Below are positions 25,016 through 37,190 of a DNA stretch of 64,000 nt, piece by piece. Below the pieces are notes generated by a model. That model was not told where the DNA came from, did no database searches, and was given only the letters and a program-made list of their open reading frames with translations. The position numbers were made by a program, and so were the translations under genes. The stretch comes from Varanus komodoensis (lineage: Eukaryota > Chordata > Lepidosauria > Squamata > Varanidae): the NCBI RefSeq assembly GCF_004798865.1, contig NW_025335268.1:9252423-9316422 (forward strand), written 5' to 3'. Numbering within the stretch: the stretch's first letter is position 1; every line of letters starts with the position of its first letter.

Positions 25016-26950
25016 TGTTGCTCTTCAGGAACATTTTACAGCTCTGTATTTGTATTTTTACTGTTTGCATTTTTGATTATGCTGTACATCACACTGACCT
25101 GCTTTAGGAAATGTATCTAAGAAATTGCATTATAAATGAATAGCATCTAGAGTATTTGGAAAGTGATCCAAATAGAAATCCTTGATCAAATAACTTTCTT
25201 CAAATCTAATTGATCACAAGATGAGGTGCACATCATCTTGAACCCTTCAAAGCAAACTTTGGATACAAAAGTAGAAAACAGAAACAGCATAATGTAATGA
25301 CCAAAAAGGAGCTCAAGGAAACCAGCTGTAGGTTACTCTTGCAAGATGCAGGTTCAACAAGGGTGTCTGGCTGGGGAGGTTTTACTAACCACTCTGAAGT
25401 TCAGGGCTTGTTCATCTACCCCCATTGGATTCAGATGTCATGACAATGCAAACCTGGAAAGCACAATCATGCTAATTAGGTGGCTCATGAGTAACACTTG
25501 AGGAGGGAAAATAAGCCTCCATGGAGTATTTTTTCCTCTGTGAATGTGCAAATCTGCATATTTTACCCTCTGAACTACGCAAAGGGAAAAGTGAAATCTT
25601 CTATCTCAAAACAAGCTACGATGTACAGAAATATGAAGCAGCATCAGAATTAAGCAAGATGGAAAAATAAGTATATAAAACAGATTCCATGCCTCAGCCA
25701 ATCAACTGAGATGTCGCTTACCTCTGTGAAGGGCTTTTAGTTCATGGTGTGAGTAATAAAAAGCAGTAATGGATGACTCAACTAACTGCAGCACTGGCCT
25801 GATATTATTGATCAAGTCTAAGACTGAATCATTATAATAAGCAGAACAGACTATATATGACCATTCAAAAACTGGCCATATATCAGGGACAAAAATAGTC
25901 AAGCTCATTAAGATGTTGCTTGCAATTAATACTATAGAGTGCCCACTGCTGGAAACACAAAGTTGGATTGTATGGTTTAGATTCTAAGCAAAATTAACTT
26001 AAGGAAATTCGCAGAATGAAAGCCTCATCTTTCTTTCCTTACAGCCATTTCTCTGTGCCCCAAAATGCATCACCAGAAGACAGGAAGAGAAGGCTTCCTG
26101 AAAAAAGTGTGGGATGAGGTATGCTGGGGTAGAATGAGCTTGGAAACATTCCTTCCACTAACTTTTCTCAAGATCCAAATCTATGTAGACAAGAGACTTT
26201 ATCAAGGCCCAATCCTACAAGGTAATCATATTCAAACAAAAGATGGTACATGTGTGAATGCACATGCCCTCTGCCCAAGTATCCCCACAACCTTGCATCC
26301 TCAGATAGCATTTTACCATCCTAAAGTTACCACTCTTGGCCTAGTCCTTAATTTAATACAATTACTGAACATGCTCTGACTTGCTTTTTCTTTTCCCTAC
26401 ATTCTTGATAGGACTGATAGACAGAATGTTAATTTTCAACTGGGAAAAGACATTCTGGCAGGGCCTTGGGAGCACCTATTCCTGCTGCCATCACCACCTT
26501 CCCTTTGGTAAGTTTCTGAGTCTTGTGGCTGGGGCAGTTTTAATTGCCATATATTTTTAAGGCATTTTGGGTATGGGTACAGTTCATGACTGTAGTGTTG
26601 GCCATGGAGCAGTTTTAACTTCAGTGCCACAGATCTATATAAATTTTCTTTCTTTCCAATATCAGCATTATACCTAACTACAAGTGTGATCTGCGTCTAA
26701 ATGCTGCAGGAGTTCCAACTAGTCAGCCACATACCCTCCCAGAATACTCCACTCCATCTACTCTCCCTTCCTGATTTTTTGAATTCACCTCTACCACAGA
26801 AAGCACTTGCTCAAGCAGCCAGTATTCTGCATATAGTAATCATGCTCAATCCTTACAGGGTTGCTTTGTAGTTCCAGCCTCCACTGTAGGATTGCTTTTT
26901 TTTGGGTACTTCTCACTATTAGTATAAGTTACAATTACCTGACATAATCA
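25016..26950. other. LCLAT1 intron, no recognised element
   Basis: No confident repeat, exon or RNA gene. Short open frames here lack known motifs. Confidence 0.5.
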
Positions 26951-26959
26951 TCATGTTCT

Positions 26960-27013
26960 TTTAAACATTCTCTCTATCTCTGTCTCTGTCTCTGTCTCTC
27001 TCTGTCTCTCTCT
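26960..27013. repeat. (TC)n/(TGTC)n simple repeat
   Basis: Imperfect tct-gtctctgtctct microsatellite. Confidence 0.9.
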
Positions 27014-27890
27014 GAGCATACCAAGAATACAGGTATCCTTGATTCTGGTATTGCAAGACAGGCCTGCTAATTTACTGACATGCTCCAAGAAAGGAACAGT
27101 TCATATACTTTTGTATACCTGATGTTTCTGCATTAGAATCTCTCATTTCTATGCCACACACATGCTTGTGAATCCCTAATGATAGTATGATTTTAGCTGA
27201 ATAAAAGAGAGTACTCTGTGCCCATGAGTTTAGCTCCCATGTCAGCTTACAATCAAATAGGGATTTTAAATTAAAATAGCTAAAACCGCCAAGCTAAAGC
27301 AAGACATAAAAAACATAAAACCACCTTAACATTGAAAAAAATGAGGGTGGAGTCATAAACATAGATACAGATACAACCTGAAACTTATTTAGAAACTGTT
27401 ACTGTTATTTATACTGATATATTAGAATTAACAAGTAGTGACTTTGCTGGACAGCCAAAGGTCAAGAGGGACTACAGAGCAGCACCTTGAAAGTTATAGG
27501 TATATGTGCTGCAGCTTATCTGAAGTACACCATCAGGAAAACCTCCTTTTATTAGCTTATTTAAATAAAATAATATGTGCTACAAGAAAATTAATTAAAC
27601 ATAGATACTAAAATAATTAATGACAAGTCATTAATGTGGTAAAAGTATCATTTAGAAGACAATAAATCATATGGCTGCATGTTATTACATTTTCCATTCC
27701 AGAATAGAACAAATAATGCCCAATGTTCCATTAATTTTCTAATAGTTGTCCTTCCTGAGCACTTATGTGACTTTTCAATTTAGTCATTTTGGGTATCAGC
27801 CAAATTCTTTCCAGACCTTCCTCTCCCCAGATCTCTAAATGAGAAGCAGTTGCTTTTTATGTTTATCTTCACCAATTAGTAATACATAGC
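27014..27890. other. LCLAT1 intron, mostly unassigned
   Basis: A possible LINE tail remnant near 27240-27345 ('gtcagcttacaatc', 'aaaccgccaagc'). The rest is unrecognised AT-rich DNA. Confidence 0.35.
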
Positions 27891-27892
27891 TA

Positions 27893-27950
27893 AGGTTGCA
27901 ATGCTAAACACACTTATTAGGTAGGGACTGAGCCCTATTAAACAAAGTTT
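27893..27950. repeat. Short interspersed repeat, 'cacacttattaggtaggga' type
   Basis: Resembles a common reptile repeat with the consensus-like phrase GCAATCCTAAACACACTTACTT...GGGA. Related degraded copies seem to lie at 34090-34275 and 46712-46785. The family name is unknown to me. Confidence 0.4.
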
Positions 27951-29110
27951 GAATGTATTACTCCATGCCAGATGCAATACTATGCATACTTAACCAAGAC
28001 TTAAGTGGTTCTCTTTCTGGAAAAAAAAAAAATCAGTGCTTGACATTGCACCTATATTTTTGGACTCTATTCTGCTACTTGAGACAGGAGGATGCACCGA
28101 CATTATCTCCTCCTCGCTGCATCTTCATCACTCCCTCTCCCTCAATGGTTCAATCTGAGGTCTCCTCCCTCAGAGCAATGGTCTGAAACAAAGGCGATCT
28201 TGGAATTCCTGTGCCATGGCAACATAGCAGGAAATGGAATATGCATTGATAATCCTATCATCCATGAAAGGGAAAATACAAACACATGTGTACGGACAAT
28301 AAAAAGTGTAAACCAGTGGGAATAACAGAAATTCGATAGGCAAGTGGTGATACTTTTCATATATATTATACATATATGTAATATACCTATTATGACGATG
28401 CATGCTGGTACAGTACATGGAGGACCCCATGTAGAGAAAACAGTGCACACGTGTGTGCGTGCACACACATATACACAGTTGCACTCTGCCCATTTTTCCA
28501 AGCAGTGAGAAGCTCCCAGGTGCAGTGCAAATCCAAGTTTGGTCTCCTTTGGAAAAAGGTCACTTAAAGAGGTCGTCTGATAATCTCTGGAGTTGTATGG
28601 CATCTTGTAATTCCTGAGTCCATTTATAAACATTCAGGCTGAAAATAGGTGGAGTCACAGCTTAATACTTCCAACGGCCAAATCCACATCAAGTCTCTAG
28701 AGCATGTCAGCCTCACAGAGCTTACTGCTCAGCTCACTCTTTATCTGCCTTCTCAAAAAAGCTACTTCTACTGTTTTCCATAAAAAGCTAGACTTCTCCC
28801 CTCTGAGTGGGAGAATTAAGAATAAGTTTTCTCTTAGCCTTCCTGTGTCATTTACCTACAGTTTCCTTAACAAAAGTTGTGCCTGACTCTTAAGGGAATC
28901 CCCAACCACTGAATCTCTTTTCTCCAAACCCAGGTCATGCAGACAGATTTCATATTCATTTTTAAGTATATCTACAATGAGAAAAACAACATTGTTTTGA
29001 CACTTCCATTATATTACTGAGAATTAAATTATAATTAAGTAGAAAAATTATTGTTTGACATCTTATAGTAAACATGACAATTTTATAAAATACACATGGA
29101 AACAACTTAC
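27951..29110. other. LCLAT1 intron with CA-rich patch
   Basis: Includes an AT-rich alternating stretch (28358-28387) and a CA/TG-rich stretch (28443-28478). A long open frame on the minus strand (28142-28633) crosses these simple sequences and has no domain, so I treat it as chance. Confidence 0.5.
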
Positions 29111-29275
29111 CACTGGAAGTGTAAGCCAGGTAGCAACAACACGGTCAGTGATCCAGCGATACCAAGAGGGGGAGGCAAACATCAATGGAAGCAAGGGGCT
29201 GAGCATAAAAATGCTTCCAAAAACACTTCCCAAGAATAGGGTAAGTACAAAGTAAATTCCTCTACATGACAGCAT
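29111..29275 (-). CDS. LCLAT1: LCLAT1 coding exon 1 (start codon, residues 1-55)
   Basis: First coding exon of LCLAT1. The start ATG is at 29275-29273, preceded by AGCC after the acceptor TTTGTCTTTCAG, so the exon begins at 29279. The protein begins MLSCRGIYFVLTLFLGSVFG; the human short form as I recall begins MVSWKGIYFILTLFWGSFFG. Residues 5-30 form a hydrophobic membrane-anchoring segment that holds the enzyme in the ER membrane. The exon ends LTLPV at 29111 and is followed by the donor GTAAGTTG, in phase 0. An upstream in-frame ATG at 29290 lies in the intron and is rejected, since it precedes the acceptor. As there are only four untranslated bases here, the 5'UTR must come from an upstream exon, likely in the CpG island. 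Confidence 0.96.
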
Positions 29276-29935
29276 GGCTCTGAAAGACAAAGGAAAAGGT
29301 TTTTACATAAATCAATTTCAACAGACTTCTTTCCAAACTGACTCCACTCTGGATTTTTCTATTAGATGGTATTACCGGAAAAATAATGCTACCGGGAAGC
29401 ATACTGACACTGACCCCTCAAAACAATTCTGAACAATTAAGGTGGGGCAGAAGTAAAATGTTGATGTTCAGTTTTCCCCACTGTGTTCGCCACTTCATGT
29501 CACGGAAGAGTATTTTATTTCATTTTTGTACTACCCGGTCAGTGAAGCTCTCTGTATACCAGTGGTCATTTTAAGATTAGATGAATATTAAGTTATTCAA
29601 CTTAATTCCATGTTAATTGTGTGCTACTGAATAACATTTTAAATAGAAAGATATCCAATAAAATGTGACAGAGGCAATAAAAGGGGGGAAAGCTTCCATT
29701 GCAATATCTTTGCAGAGCTGAATCTATAGAATGGTTTTTAATCTCAGGCAAGATTAGGTACAAGAGCTGATGGGGGGAATGACCAGGAGCTACAGGTAGA
29801 GCCTGGAGACACCTGGAGAGCCTTGTTCAAGCAGGCCCAAACTAGCAAACATGAAACAAACCCCACAATTCCACAGCCCACCAGACTTTCCTCCTCTGGA
29901 GCAGGAAAAGCAGGCAGGCCGGCAAGGGTTCAATA

Positions 29936-30269
29936 AAAGGTAAAGGTTTCCCCATGACATTAAAGTCCAGTCACGTCTGACTCTTGGGGGCGGCGCTCAT
30001 CTCCATTTCCTAGCCTAGGGAGCCAGCTTTTGTCCGCAGACAGTTTCCATGGTCCTGTGGCCGGCATGACTAAACACTGAAGTTCACAGAACGCTGTTAC
30101 CTTCCCATCAAAGTGTACCTTTTTATCTACTTGTATTTGCATGCTTTCGAACTGCAAAGCTGGCAGGAGCTGGGACAGAGTACACCCCATCTGTGGATTT
30201 GAACTGCTGACCTTTCGATCAACCATCCCAGCACCACAGCAGTTTAAACCACTGCGCCACCTGCATCCC
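29936..30269 (-). mobile_element. tRNA-derived SINE (Squam1/Sauria type)
   Basis: Same family as 19838-20195. Minus-strand head with GTGGCGCAGTGGTTTAAACT and box B-like GCAGTTCAAATCC; 3' end GGGGAAACCTTTACC. A perfect 12-bp target duplication (aagggttcaata) is at 29924-29935 and 30270-30281. It sits in the LCLAT1 5'UTR intron. Confidence 0.93.
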
Positions 30270-30559
30270 AAGGGTTCAATACTGCAGCATAAATTTGCTT
30301 ATGTCTTAACTTGGTGCCACCCAAACCAGTACACTTCCTTAGGATAGCCTGGCATGAGGGGGCACCTTCACACCACAGGAGAAGAGCTCACACAGAGGAA
30401 TTGGGGGTGGCAACTACACATTTTTGGTTTGTTGATAGACCTAGCTTTGTTTCTGGTTTTTCAGGTGGAAACTTCAGCCAGGGATGTTTTTGCACACTTT
30501 TGGCTTGTTTGTCAATTCTAGCCCTTCCTGAAAAAGGGATGTTGAGCTAATTACCACCA

Positions 30560-30790
30560 TGTGCTCTATGTGGGACTGCTTTGATGAATATTGGAAATCT
30601 ACAACAAGTGCAAAATACTTTAGCCCATGTTATCAGGGGTTGGTTACTTCGGAGTATATTTTATGAGCTGAACTGGCTCCTGGTCTGTATCTGAGTTAAT
30701 TCAAAACACTGGTTCTAACCTTTAAAACCTTAAACTTCTTTTATTTCAGTTTAATGGATGAATTTATTATCTTATTTTTATTTTGCATGT
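30560..30790 (+). mobile_element. L2-like LINE fragment
   Basis: Weak similarity to the L2 ORF2 C-terminal coding region ('ctggctcctggtctgtatct...ttcaaaacactggttctaac' resembles WLPV..RIQFKTLVLT). Strongly decayed. Confidence 0.45.
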
Positions 30791-30980
30791 TTAAATGGTG
30801 ACCAAATGGTGCAGTAGAATGTTGGAATAGAAATTTTCTAAAATTTTAAGTGGAATTCAAGGAAGCACCTTCAGGTGAGCATAACATGCCATCTTAAGCT
30901 TCAAGTTTTATCTCCTCTTGCCTCAGAAACAGTTGCTAGTTAAAAATGCTGCTGTAACAAAAATGTAGATAATTGCATTT

Positions 30981-30987
30981 GCGTGCG

Positions 30988-31077
<90 letters not shown>
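30981..31077. repeat. Palindromic (CT)n(TA)n(GA)n microsatellite
   Basis: A GC-alternating lead (30981-30991) is followed by about 18 CT units, about nine TA units and about 16 GA units. Positions 30995-31076 form a perfect 82-nt palindrome centred on the TA tract, able to form a hairpin or cruciform. Confidence 0.95.
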
Positions 31078-31079
<2 letters not shown>

Positions 31080-34000
31080 TATCTAACCTCTACAAAGCAC
31101 CCTATAAGAATCTGAGTGTAAATGTTCTAAGATTATTGTTTCTGGTCAAAACTATAATGTAGTGCCCATATTAAATAAATGAGATATATAATGAGTTTTG
31201 CTAAGCGTGGAACATTCCCAGAGTATCCTATCATTGGATAGGAAAGTTTCCATCTTAGTTGGCACCATGGTATCATTAAATAAATTTGGAAACACTAATT
31301 TTCCAAATTAAGAGTCTACAAATAGCCCATTTTCCATTATTTAAGATTAAATTGGTTGTTTGCAACATATGGGGCTTCACGTAGGCAGCTCTTCAATAGT
31401 CTGAACTGCCCTTTAAAAAGATGGTTAAAATGGACTTAGAAGAAATCACAGAAGGCTGACAAGAAACTGATGTTTTCAAAAAATGGGAGGTAGTAGCAAT
31501 GAAAAAGCAATTCATTATGCTAAATAATCAGAACCAAATATGTTCAAGTTCCATTACACACACACACACACGGCTCTCTCCATTTGTTAGCTATATTATT
31601 CTGTATAAGACAGAAACTCAACTTAAACTCAAGCGCTGAAGATTGAATTTTCCACTAAATGCATCAGACATACCATGTCTAAAAATCATTGCTTTTATCT
31701 TGGAGCAAATAGAGCAAGGAGAAGTATGGTTCCTTTGTGCTTTAAGAAAACATTGCCATGTTTTTATAAGGAGGGCTTTCTGCATGAGTTTTTCCTTCAA
31801 AAGGCCAGGCAAGAAGTAAAGTGTCCAGCTAAATTTGTATTTGGGAGCTCTGGAGAAAGTCTTGTTCCTGCTATGGTCTGGTTCATGTGGAATGCTAAAC
31901 CATAGTTTAGTTTCATTGGGAATAAGCCTCAGGTGCTTCATCTTTCAATGCAGCCACAATAAGGTCAGAAGCCTTTTCTATTTTAAACTAGATACAGTTA
32001 GTATGTAAGAGCTGGGAACTGTGCTGAGTCTTAACTGTGACTTACTGAAACAAGCCAAGATAATTTACCGCAATTCTGAAATTCCAATCTCTTCCTCTGA
32101 GCCATACAGGAAAGGGAAGATGGAAGAAGCCTACAAGCCTAGAGCTTATACACATTAAAAACCCTGTGGTTAAATGTTATGTGCTAATACAGCCCCTGGC
32201 TATAATCAGACATAAAGCTAAACTATGGTTTATTTGTCCTAACCAAAGTTAAGAACAGACATAGGTTCAGACTTGAAAACATACCATGCTTCAGTATGAC
32301 CCTGAATGCAGCCACTGTGCCTTTGGGCAAGACTCTGAATCAGTATGCAGAGTTGGCAGCATTGTCTAAATGAGCCATGAGGGGTTACAATATGCATCAG
32401 CTGTCATTTGTGAATATCCAAGTTGCAATTGATGGGCACTGTAACTTATTGAGATGTACCAAACCAAACAGGTTGGTTTGTTGCCATCATTAACAAGCTA
32501 TCACAGATCCCTGCTGCTGCCCACTGTTCATCACCAGGAGGAAAAAAATTGCCCCTAAAGAACAACCCATCAGTTTGGGTGGACAGCAGCAACTCTTCAT
32601 TATTGCAGCTTTGTCTGGATTTGACAGAGACCTTCAGATCAACTTGAAATACATTAAATAAAACAGGTGCACCACTGTTAACCTTCAGTGACCTTTCACC
32701 ATAGATGCTGAATACCTACTTGCCATAGCAAAACATGTTATACTCCCTTTGTAACTAAAAATTAAAGCTTGACTATCTCAGATGCTGGCTGCCAATTCCA
32801 AAAAATGTCAATACAAACTGAATGCATGCTCTGAAAAAAATGAGGCTATCTAGGAATGTGAAATATGTATCTTGCCTTGGGTAGGAAAACAACACATTCA
32901 TCCATAAAATGAGTTCAAAACAGTATCTTTGTTTTTAAAAAATCCTTTGCAAAAAACCACAACAGAAAACTACCCCATTTCGACATAAAGTTCTTAACAC
33001 TACTTCATGAAATCAATTTGGGTAGTTAAATATGGAAACAGTTTTTAGACAATTATCTTTTTTGCTACAGTAGGAACACATTTAAAAAAGGTTCTTAAGG
33101 GCCATATAAAAACGTTATTCTAAAGTAATTTTCCACTTGTAAGAAAAGATCATGGAGAAATATTGGGAGGAGTTAGGTTACATTTCAAATTGGAGGCTGG
33201 AAATGTTGAGATACAACTCTATTGTGGCACAAAATAGATTTCCCATCTATTGTGTGGCAGTACTCCAAGATATTGGTTATTCACATGTTCTTGTTGCCAT
33301 AGCAAGAGAAAAACATTTTCTGTTTCCAGGTAACAGGGGATAGTAAATCCTAAAATATTTTGTTTTATTTTTCAGTTAGTTTTAAACATTCTTGGCTAAG
33401 AATAGAGAGTTACTTTCCAAAACAGTTGCATTTTTAACTCCAAAGTTTATTTTTATAATGAACATAAAATACATACAAAAATTACTGAAAAATATACAAT
33501 TTTTTTCCAACCCAAAATTCATGACAGCATCAAAATTACTCTGTTCCTTATAGAAATCCTAATCCATCAAGGAAACTTAATGTACAACTATTCCCAGATT
33601 ATTCTAAATATTTTGATGATTACAGTCTTCCAAAAGCATATAATTTAAAATAAATAATCAGATCTATCCAAGCCATGCCTGAGCAGTCAGGAATGCGTCC
33701 CTGGACATTCACTCCATCCTCACCCTCCCCTTTCTACTCCCCTCCTCTGCACTCACATACTAGCTACATCTAAACTGTTACAAACTGAAACATTTTGCTG
33801 TGGTTGATGTCAGTTAGCTAACAAGAATCTTAAAACACTCTGAAGTTGATCTAAGAATGAGCATGCTGTTCCATTGTACTTCCTCACTGTTGAAGGGTGA
33901 TTCAGCACACCAGGAACTGAACTTGCAAATCACACCCACATACCTAACTGAATGCAAGTAAGTATTTTTTAACAAGATCACTAGACAATGAACATTGAGA

Positions 34001-34085
34001 GCAGTAATAATACATACACATTGGCCCCTTCAGGTCTATACGTTGTCCCTTTTGCTATTATGGCTTTAATAGCTGTGCCCATATA
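31080..34085. other. LCLAT1 5'UTR intron, no recognised element
   Basis: Three kilobases of AT-rich sequence with a short (CA)n run at 31556-31571. I recognise no repeat, exon or RNA. Confidence 0.5.
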
Positions 34086-34089
34086 AAAT

Positions 34090-34275
34090 AAAATCAAAGC
34101 TCACTTAGATATGTACTCAAAGTTAACTATATGGACTTCACTGGGAATTACCCCCACGTATGTATGCAGCCTAAGAAGAGCAGTGTTGCTGCAAGTCTGT
34201 ACTCATTTCCTTGGGAGTAAATCTCATGGAACTTCGTGGCTTACTTCTGAGTAGGATGGCTTTGAATAATTTTAT
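34090..34275. repeat. Interspersed repeat with 'gggagtaaatctcatggaac' motif
   Basis: Contains alternating blocks 'tatgtatgcagcctaag' and 'gggagtaaatctcatggaac...acttctgagtagga', typical of a widespread reptile repeat (consensus-like ACTTACTCCCAGGTAAG / CTTACTTCTGAGTAG). Family name unknown. Confidence 0.5.
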
Positions 34276-34364
34276 GTCATTATTAGTCACTATTATGGCT
34301 TTCCAATAATGTCACTAACACCACATTTCAGATTCTCACTTTCCTTAACCTAAAACAGTGAAGG

Positions 34365-34465
34365 GCTGAATGGAGTCCAAAGCAACTAAAGGTCTACAAT
34401 TCCCATCATTCTTGACCATTAATATACTGGCAAGAGCTTATAGGAGTCAAACAACTAACACCTGG
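34365..34465. repeat. Fold-back repeat ('ctacaattcccatcat' type)
   Basis: Imperfect palindrome with 'ggtctacaattcccatcatt' on one side. Related to copies at 41365-41470, 48085-48190 and 63650-63740. Probably a MITE-like fold-back element. Confidence 0.5.
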
Positions 34466-34599
34466 AGATTTATCTTCTGCCCACCCTCCACTTAAAACAC
34501 ACGTTTATTTGGCATAACAATGCAGAATATTAGTTTTGTTTTCTTGTAATCTGAGATATACTATCCACTTTTCCCTTTCAAAAATTAGGCAACTCAGAT

Positions 34600-37190
34600 C
34601 GCTGTTGCTGTTACAAGATGTCAAGCTGCCTTTGACTTCTGGTGACCTTCTGAATGAATGCCCTCTCCTTCACAGCCCCACTCAACTCTTGAAACCTCAG
34701 GACTGCAGCTTCTTTTATGGAATCACGCCATCTCAGAGTTGGTGGTCTTCTTCTGCCTTCACCTTTCCCTAGCTTAATTGTCTTTTCCAGTTGGTTCTGC
34801 TTTCTAACTCTGTGCCAAAAGTATGACAGCAACAGCTTTCACACCCTTGCATAATGGTTGGGAAAAGCATAATGTGGATGACTGCAGTGTTGGTCTTCAG
34901 TGAAATTTCCTTACGTGATCTTTTCTAGTTCCTTCATTGCTGCCCTTCCAAGACTCAGTCTTCTTCTAATTTCTTGGCTGCAATTTCCATCTGCATTGAT
35001 GACTGAGCCACTGTATGCAAAATCTTACACAATTTCCATTACTTCATTGTTCACATTAAATATATTGAATGTTTCCAGTCTGTGGGGCATTGTTTTGTTT
35101 TTCCATATTTGTGAATATATTCTTATTAGCATTTGGACTAAATCAGTGCCTGTGGCTTGGAATACTTCTATTGGGGCCGTTGCAGCCTCAGGTGCTTTTT
35201 TCAAGTGCTTTCAGAGCAGCTTTCACTTCATTTTCTAATATTACAGGCTCCTCCTTACAGGATTCCTCTTCAAAAGAGTGTGTCCTCTTTTATCTCTTTA
35301 GTATGGTTCTTGTGTATATTCTTTTAACCTTCTCTTTATTTTATCTTTTATTTTATTTAGAAACATAGAAACAGAACGAGTCAGAAGGGGTCTCCCAGGC
35401 CATCTAGTCTGACCTCCGGCACCAGCCAGCTCCGCTCACAACATGCCCACCATGTGCACGTCACATATCACATAGTATGTGCCCCTCTTCAGCATTCTTA
35501 GTCTATGTTTGAATTTCCCTTTGATTTCTTGAAGCTTCCAGAAGAGGTCTCTTTTGTTGTTCTTTTCTGTTCCTTTGCAATGTCAGTATTTTGGTTCTAT
35601 GCAAGTCACCAAAAAATTGAAGTCAGGATTCTGACCCTGCTTCTGTCACCTTTCCAATCTCATTACATTCTTGTCCTTAGCAACTGTGAGTGTTTCTTCT
35701 ATCATCCATCTAAACTTTTCCTTTCCTTTTTTTTTCTACCGGAATTGTTGTTTTGCATACTATCCTGAGAATGTCTCTGGTTTCAGTCCACAGTACTTCT
35801 GGTTCAAAGCCAATTAAGTTCAGTAATGCAAATCTGTTCTTTGTGGACTTTAAATTCCTCACTAGTGTTACTGAAGTTGTATTTGGGCATTATATTTCTT
35901 TTAGTGATCTTTCTGAACTTTATTCTGATTTTTGATAGTAAGAGTTCGTGATCATTGCCACAATCTGCTCCTGGTCTTGTTTTGGCAATGAAAAAAAAGC
36001 TTCTCTATTTTCTGCTTCCAATTACATAATCTAATTTCAGCACTGGCTATCTGATGATATCCATGTTTACACTTGACTGGTTGGTTGCTTGAAGTAGATA
36101 TTTGCAAAAAGTAGGTGGTTAGCTTTACAGAATTGTGTGAGGCCTTATTCTGCTTTGTTTCTGAACCCTAAGCCAAATTTCCCTGCCACACTGAATTCTG
36201 ATTTGTTTTCTGTTTTTGTGTTTTAGTCACCTATGATTATCAAAATGTCTTGTTTTGGTATGTTATCGATTACCTCTTGGATGCTTGCATAGAAATTTTC
36301 AATTTCTTCTTCCTCGGGATCTGCGGTTGTAGTGCAGACTTGAATGATGGTTATGTTGATCAGTTTTCTGAGAATTCCAAATGACAATATTCAGTTGGAT
36401 GTGCATTATAGTTGCTTATTGCTTGTGATCCACTTTGCCTCAGTAAGAGAGCTAATCTGTTTCTTCTTTGCTTGTCTTTTCTGGAGTAAACAAATGTCTG
36501 TCTGAAAATGTCCACTTTGGTTCTCTCACACCAAGTCCTATGATGTTTAACTGTTATATTTCTTGCTTTACACTTCCCAGTTTGCTTTGATTCATACCTC
36601 TCATGTTCCAGTTGTATGTGTTGTAAAGCAATCAAGTCTCCTTTCACCTCTGTGCTCTTCAGTCACTAGACTTCCTTTTGGCTTTGACCTAGTTAGCAAC
36701 AGTGCTATTCATACTTGTCCTTTCCCAGTAGCTGGATGAGTGCCTTCTGACCTAGGGTTCTCATCTTCTGGCAGTATCTCTTGTTCCATTTTGGATTGCT
36801 TCATCTTAGGGATTTCAAGTTAAGAAATATTAAAAATGGCTTTCTAGTGCTAACCAGAGTTGATTAAATATCACAACTCTTCCTCCACTAAAAGGTCTTC
36901 CTCCACTGCTGCCTTCTGCTACTGTTGCTGTCTAGTAGCTGCCCTTCAGGAGTTTTTCTGGCCCCATCATCATTAGAGGTATCTATTCTCTTCTGTTGAC
37001 ATGGCCATTACTACCAAATAGGTGGATGCATCTTAATCTGGTGTCTCTGCTTTGACCATTCCACCATGTGTGGCCCTGCTAGGAGTCCAACCTGGTAAGA
37101 ATGGACTCTTGATGACATTGCTCCTGACTTCTCTGACACTCTCAAACTTCATCACTGTGTTAAAATGTGCATCTCAGAGCAGGACTGTGT
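34600..37190 (-). mobile_element. RTE/Bov-B-like LINE, copy B, inverted and decayed
   Basis: Reverse-orientation relative of copy A at 1-2590. Long matches include the region that reads in copy A 'aagcaatccaaaatggaaca' (here its complement near 36785-36805), the endonuclease zone (36170-36400) and the 3' end (34600-35050). Compared with copy A it lacks roughly 600-700 bp of the RT core, where 35050-35100 joins sequence equivalent to copy A about 2130 to about 1450. It does carry the true 3' terminus, which copy A appears to lack. A CR1 fragment is inserted at 35361-35462. It has many stops and is not coding. Confidence 0.85.
35361..35462 (-). mobile_element. CR1 fragment nested in RTE copy B
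   Basis: 'gaacgagtcagaaggggtct' followed by the CR1 3' phrase 'ccatctagtctgacctccgg' and 'catgtgcacgt' matches the ends of the copies at 18598 and 23881. Only about 100 bp is present and it interrupts the RTE LINE, so it inserted later. Confidence 0.85.

Noticed and set aside
28142-28633. 163-codon minus-strand frame beside LCLAT1 exon 1
   Set aside because: It crosses CA/TG-rich simple sequence, has no known domain and no matching splice sites, and lies within the LCLAT1 intron.
30981-31077. Replication origin or regulatory palindrome
   Set aside because: The tract is pure dinucleotide repeat; a function beyond microsatellite structure has no support in the sequence.
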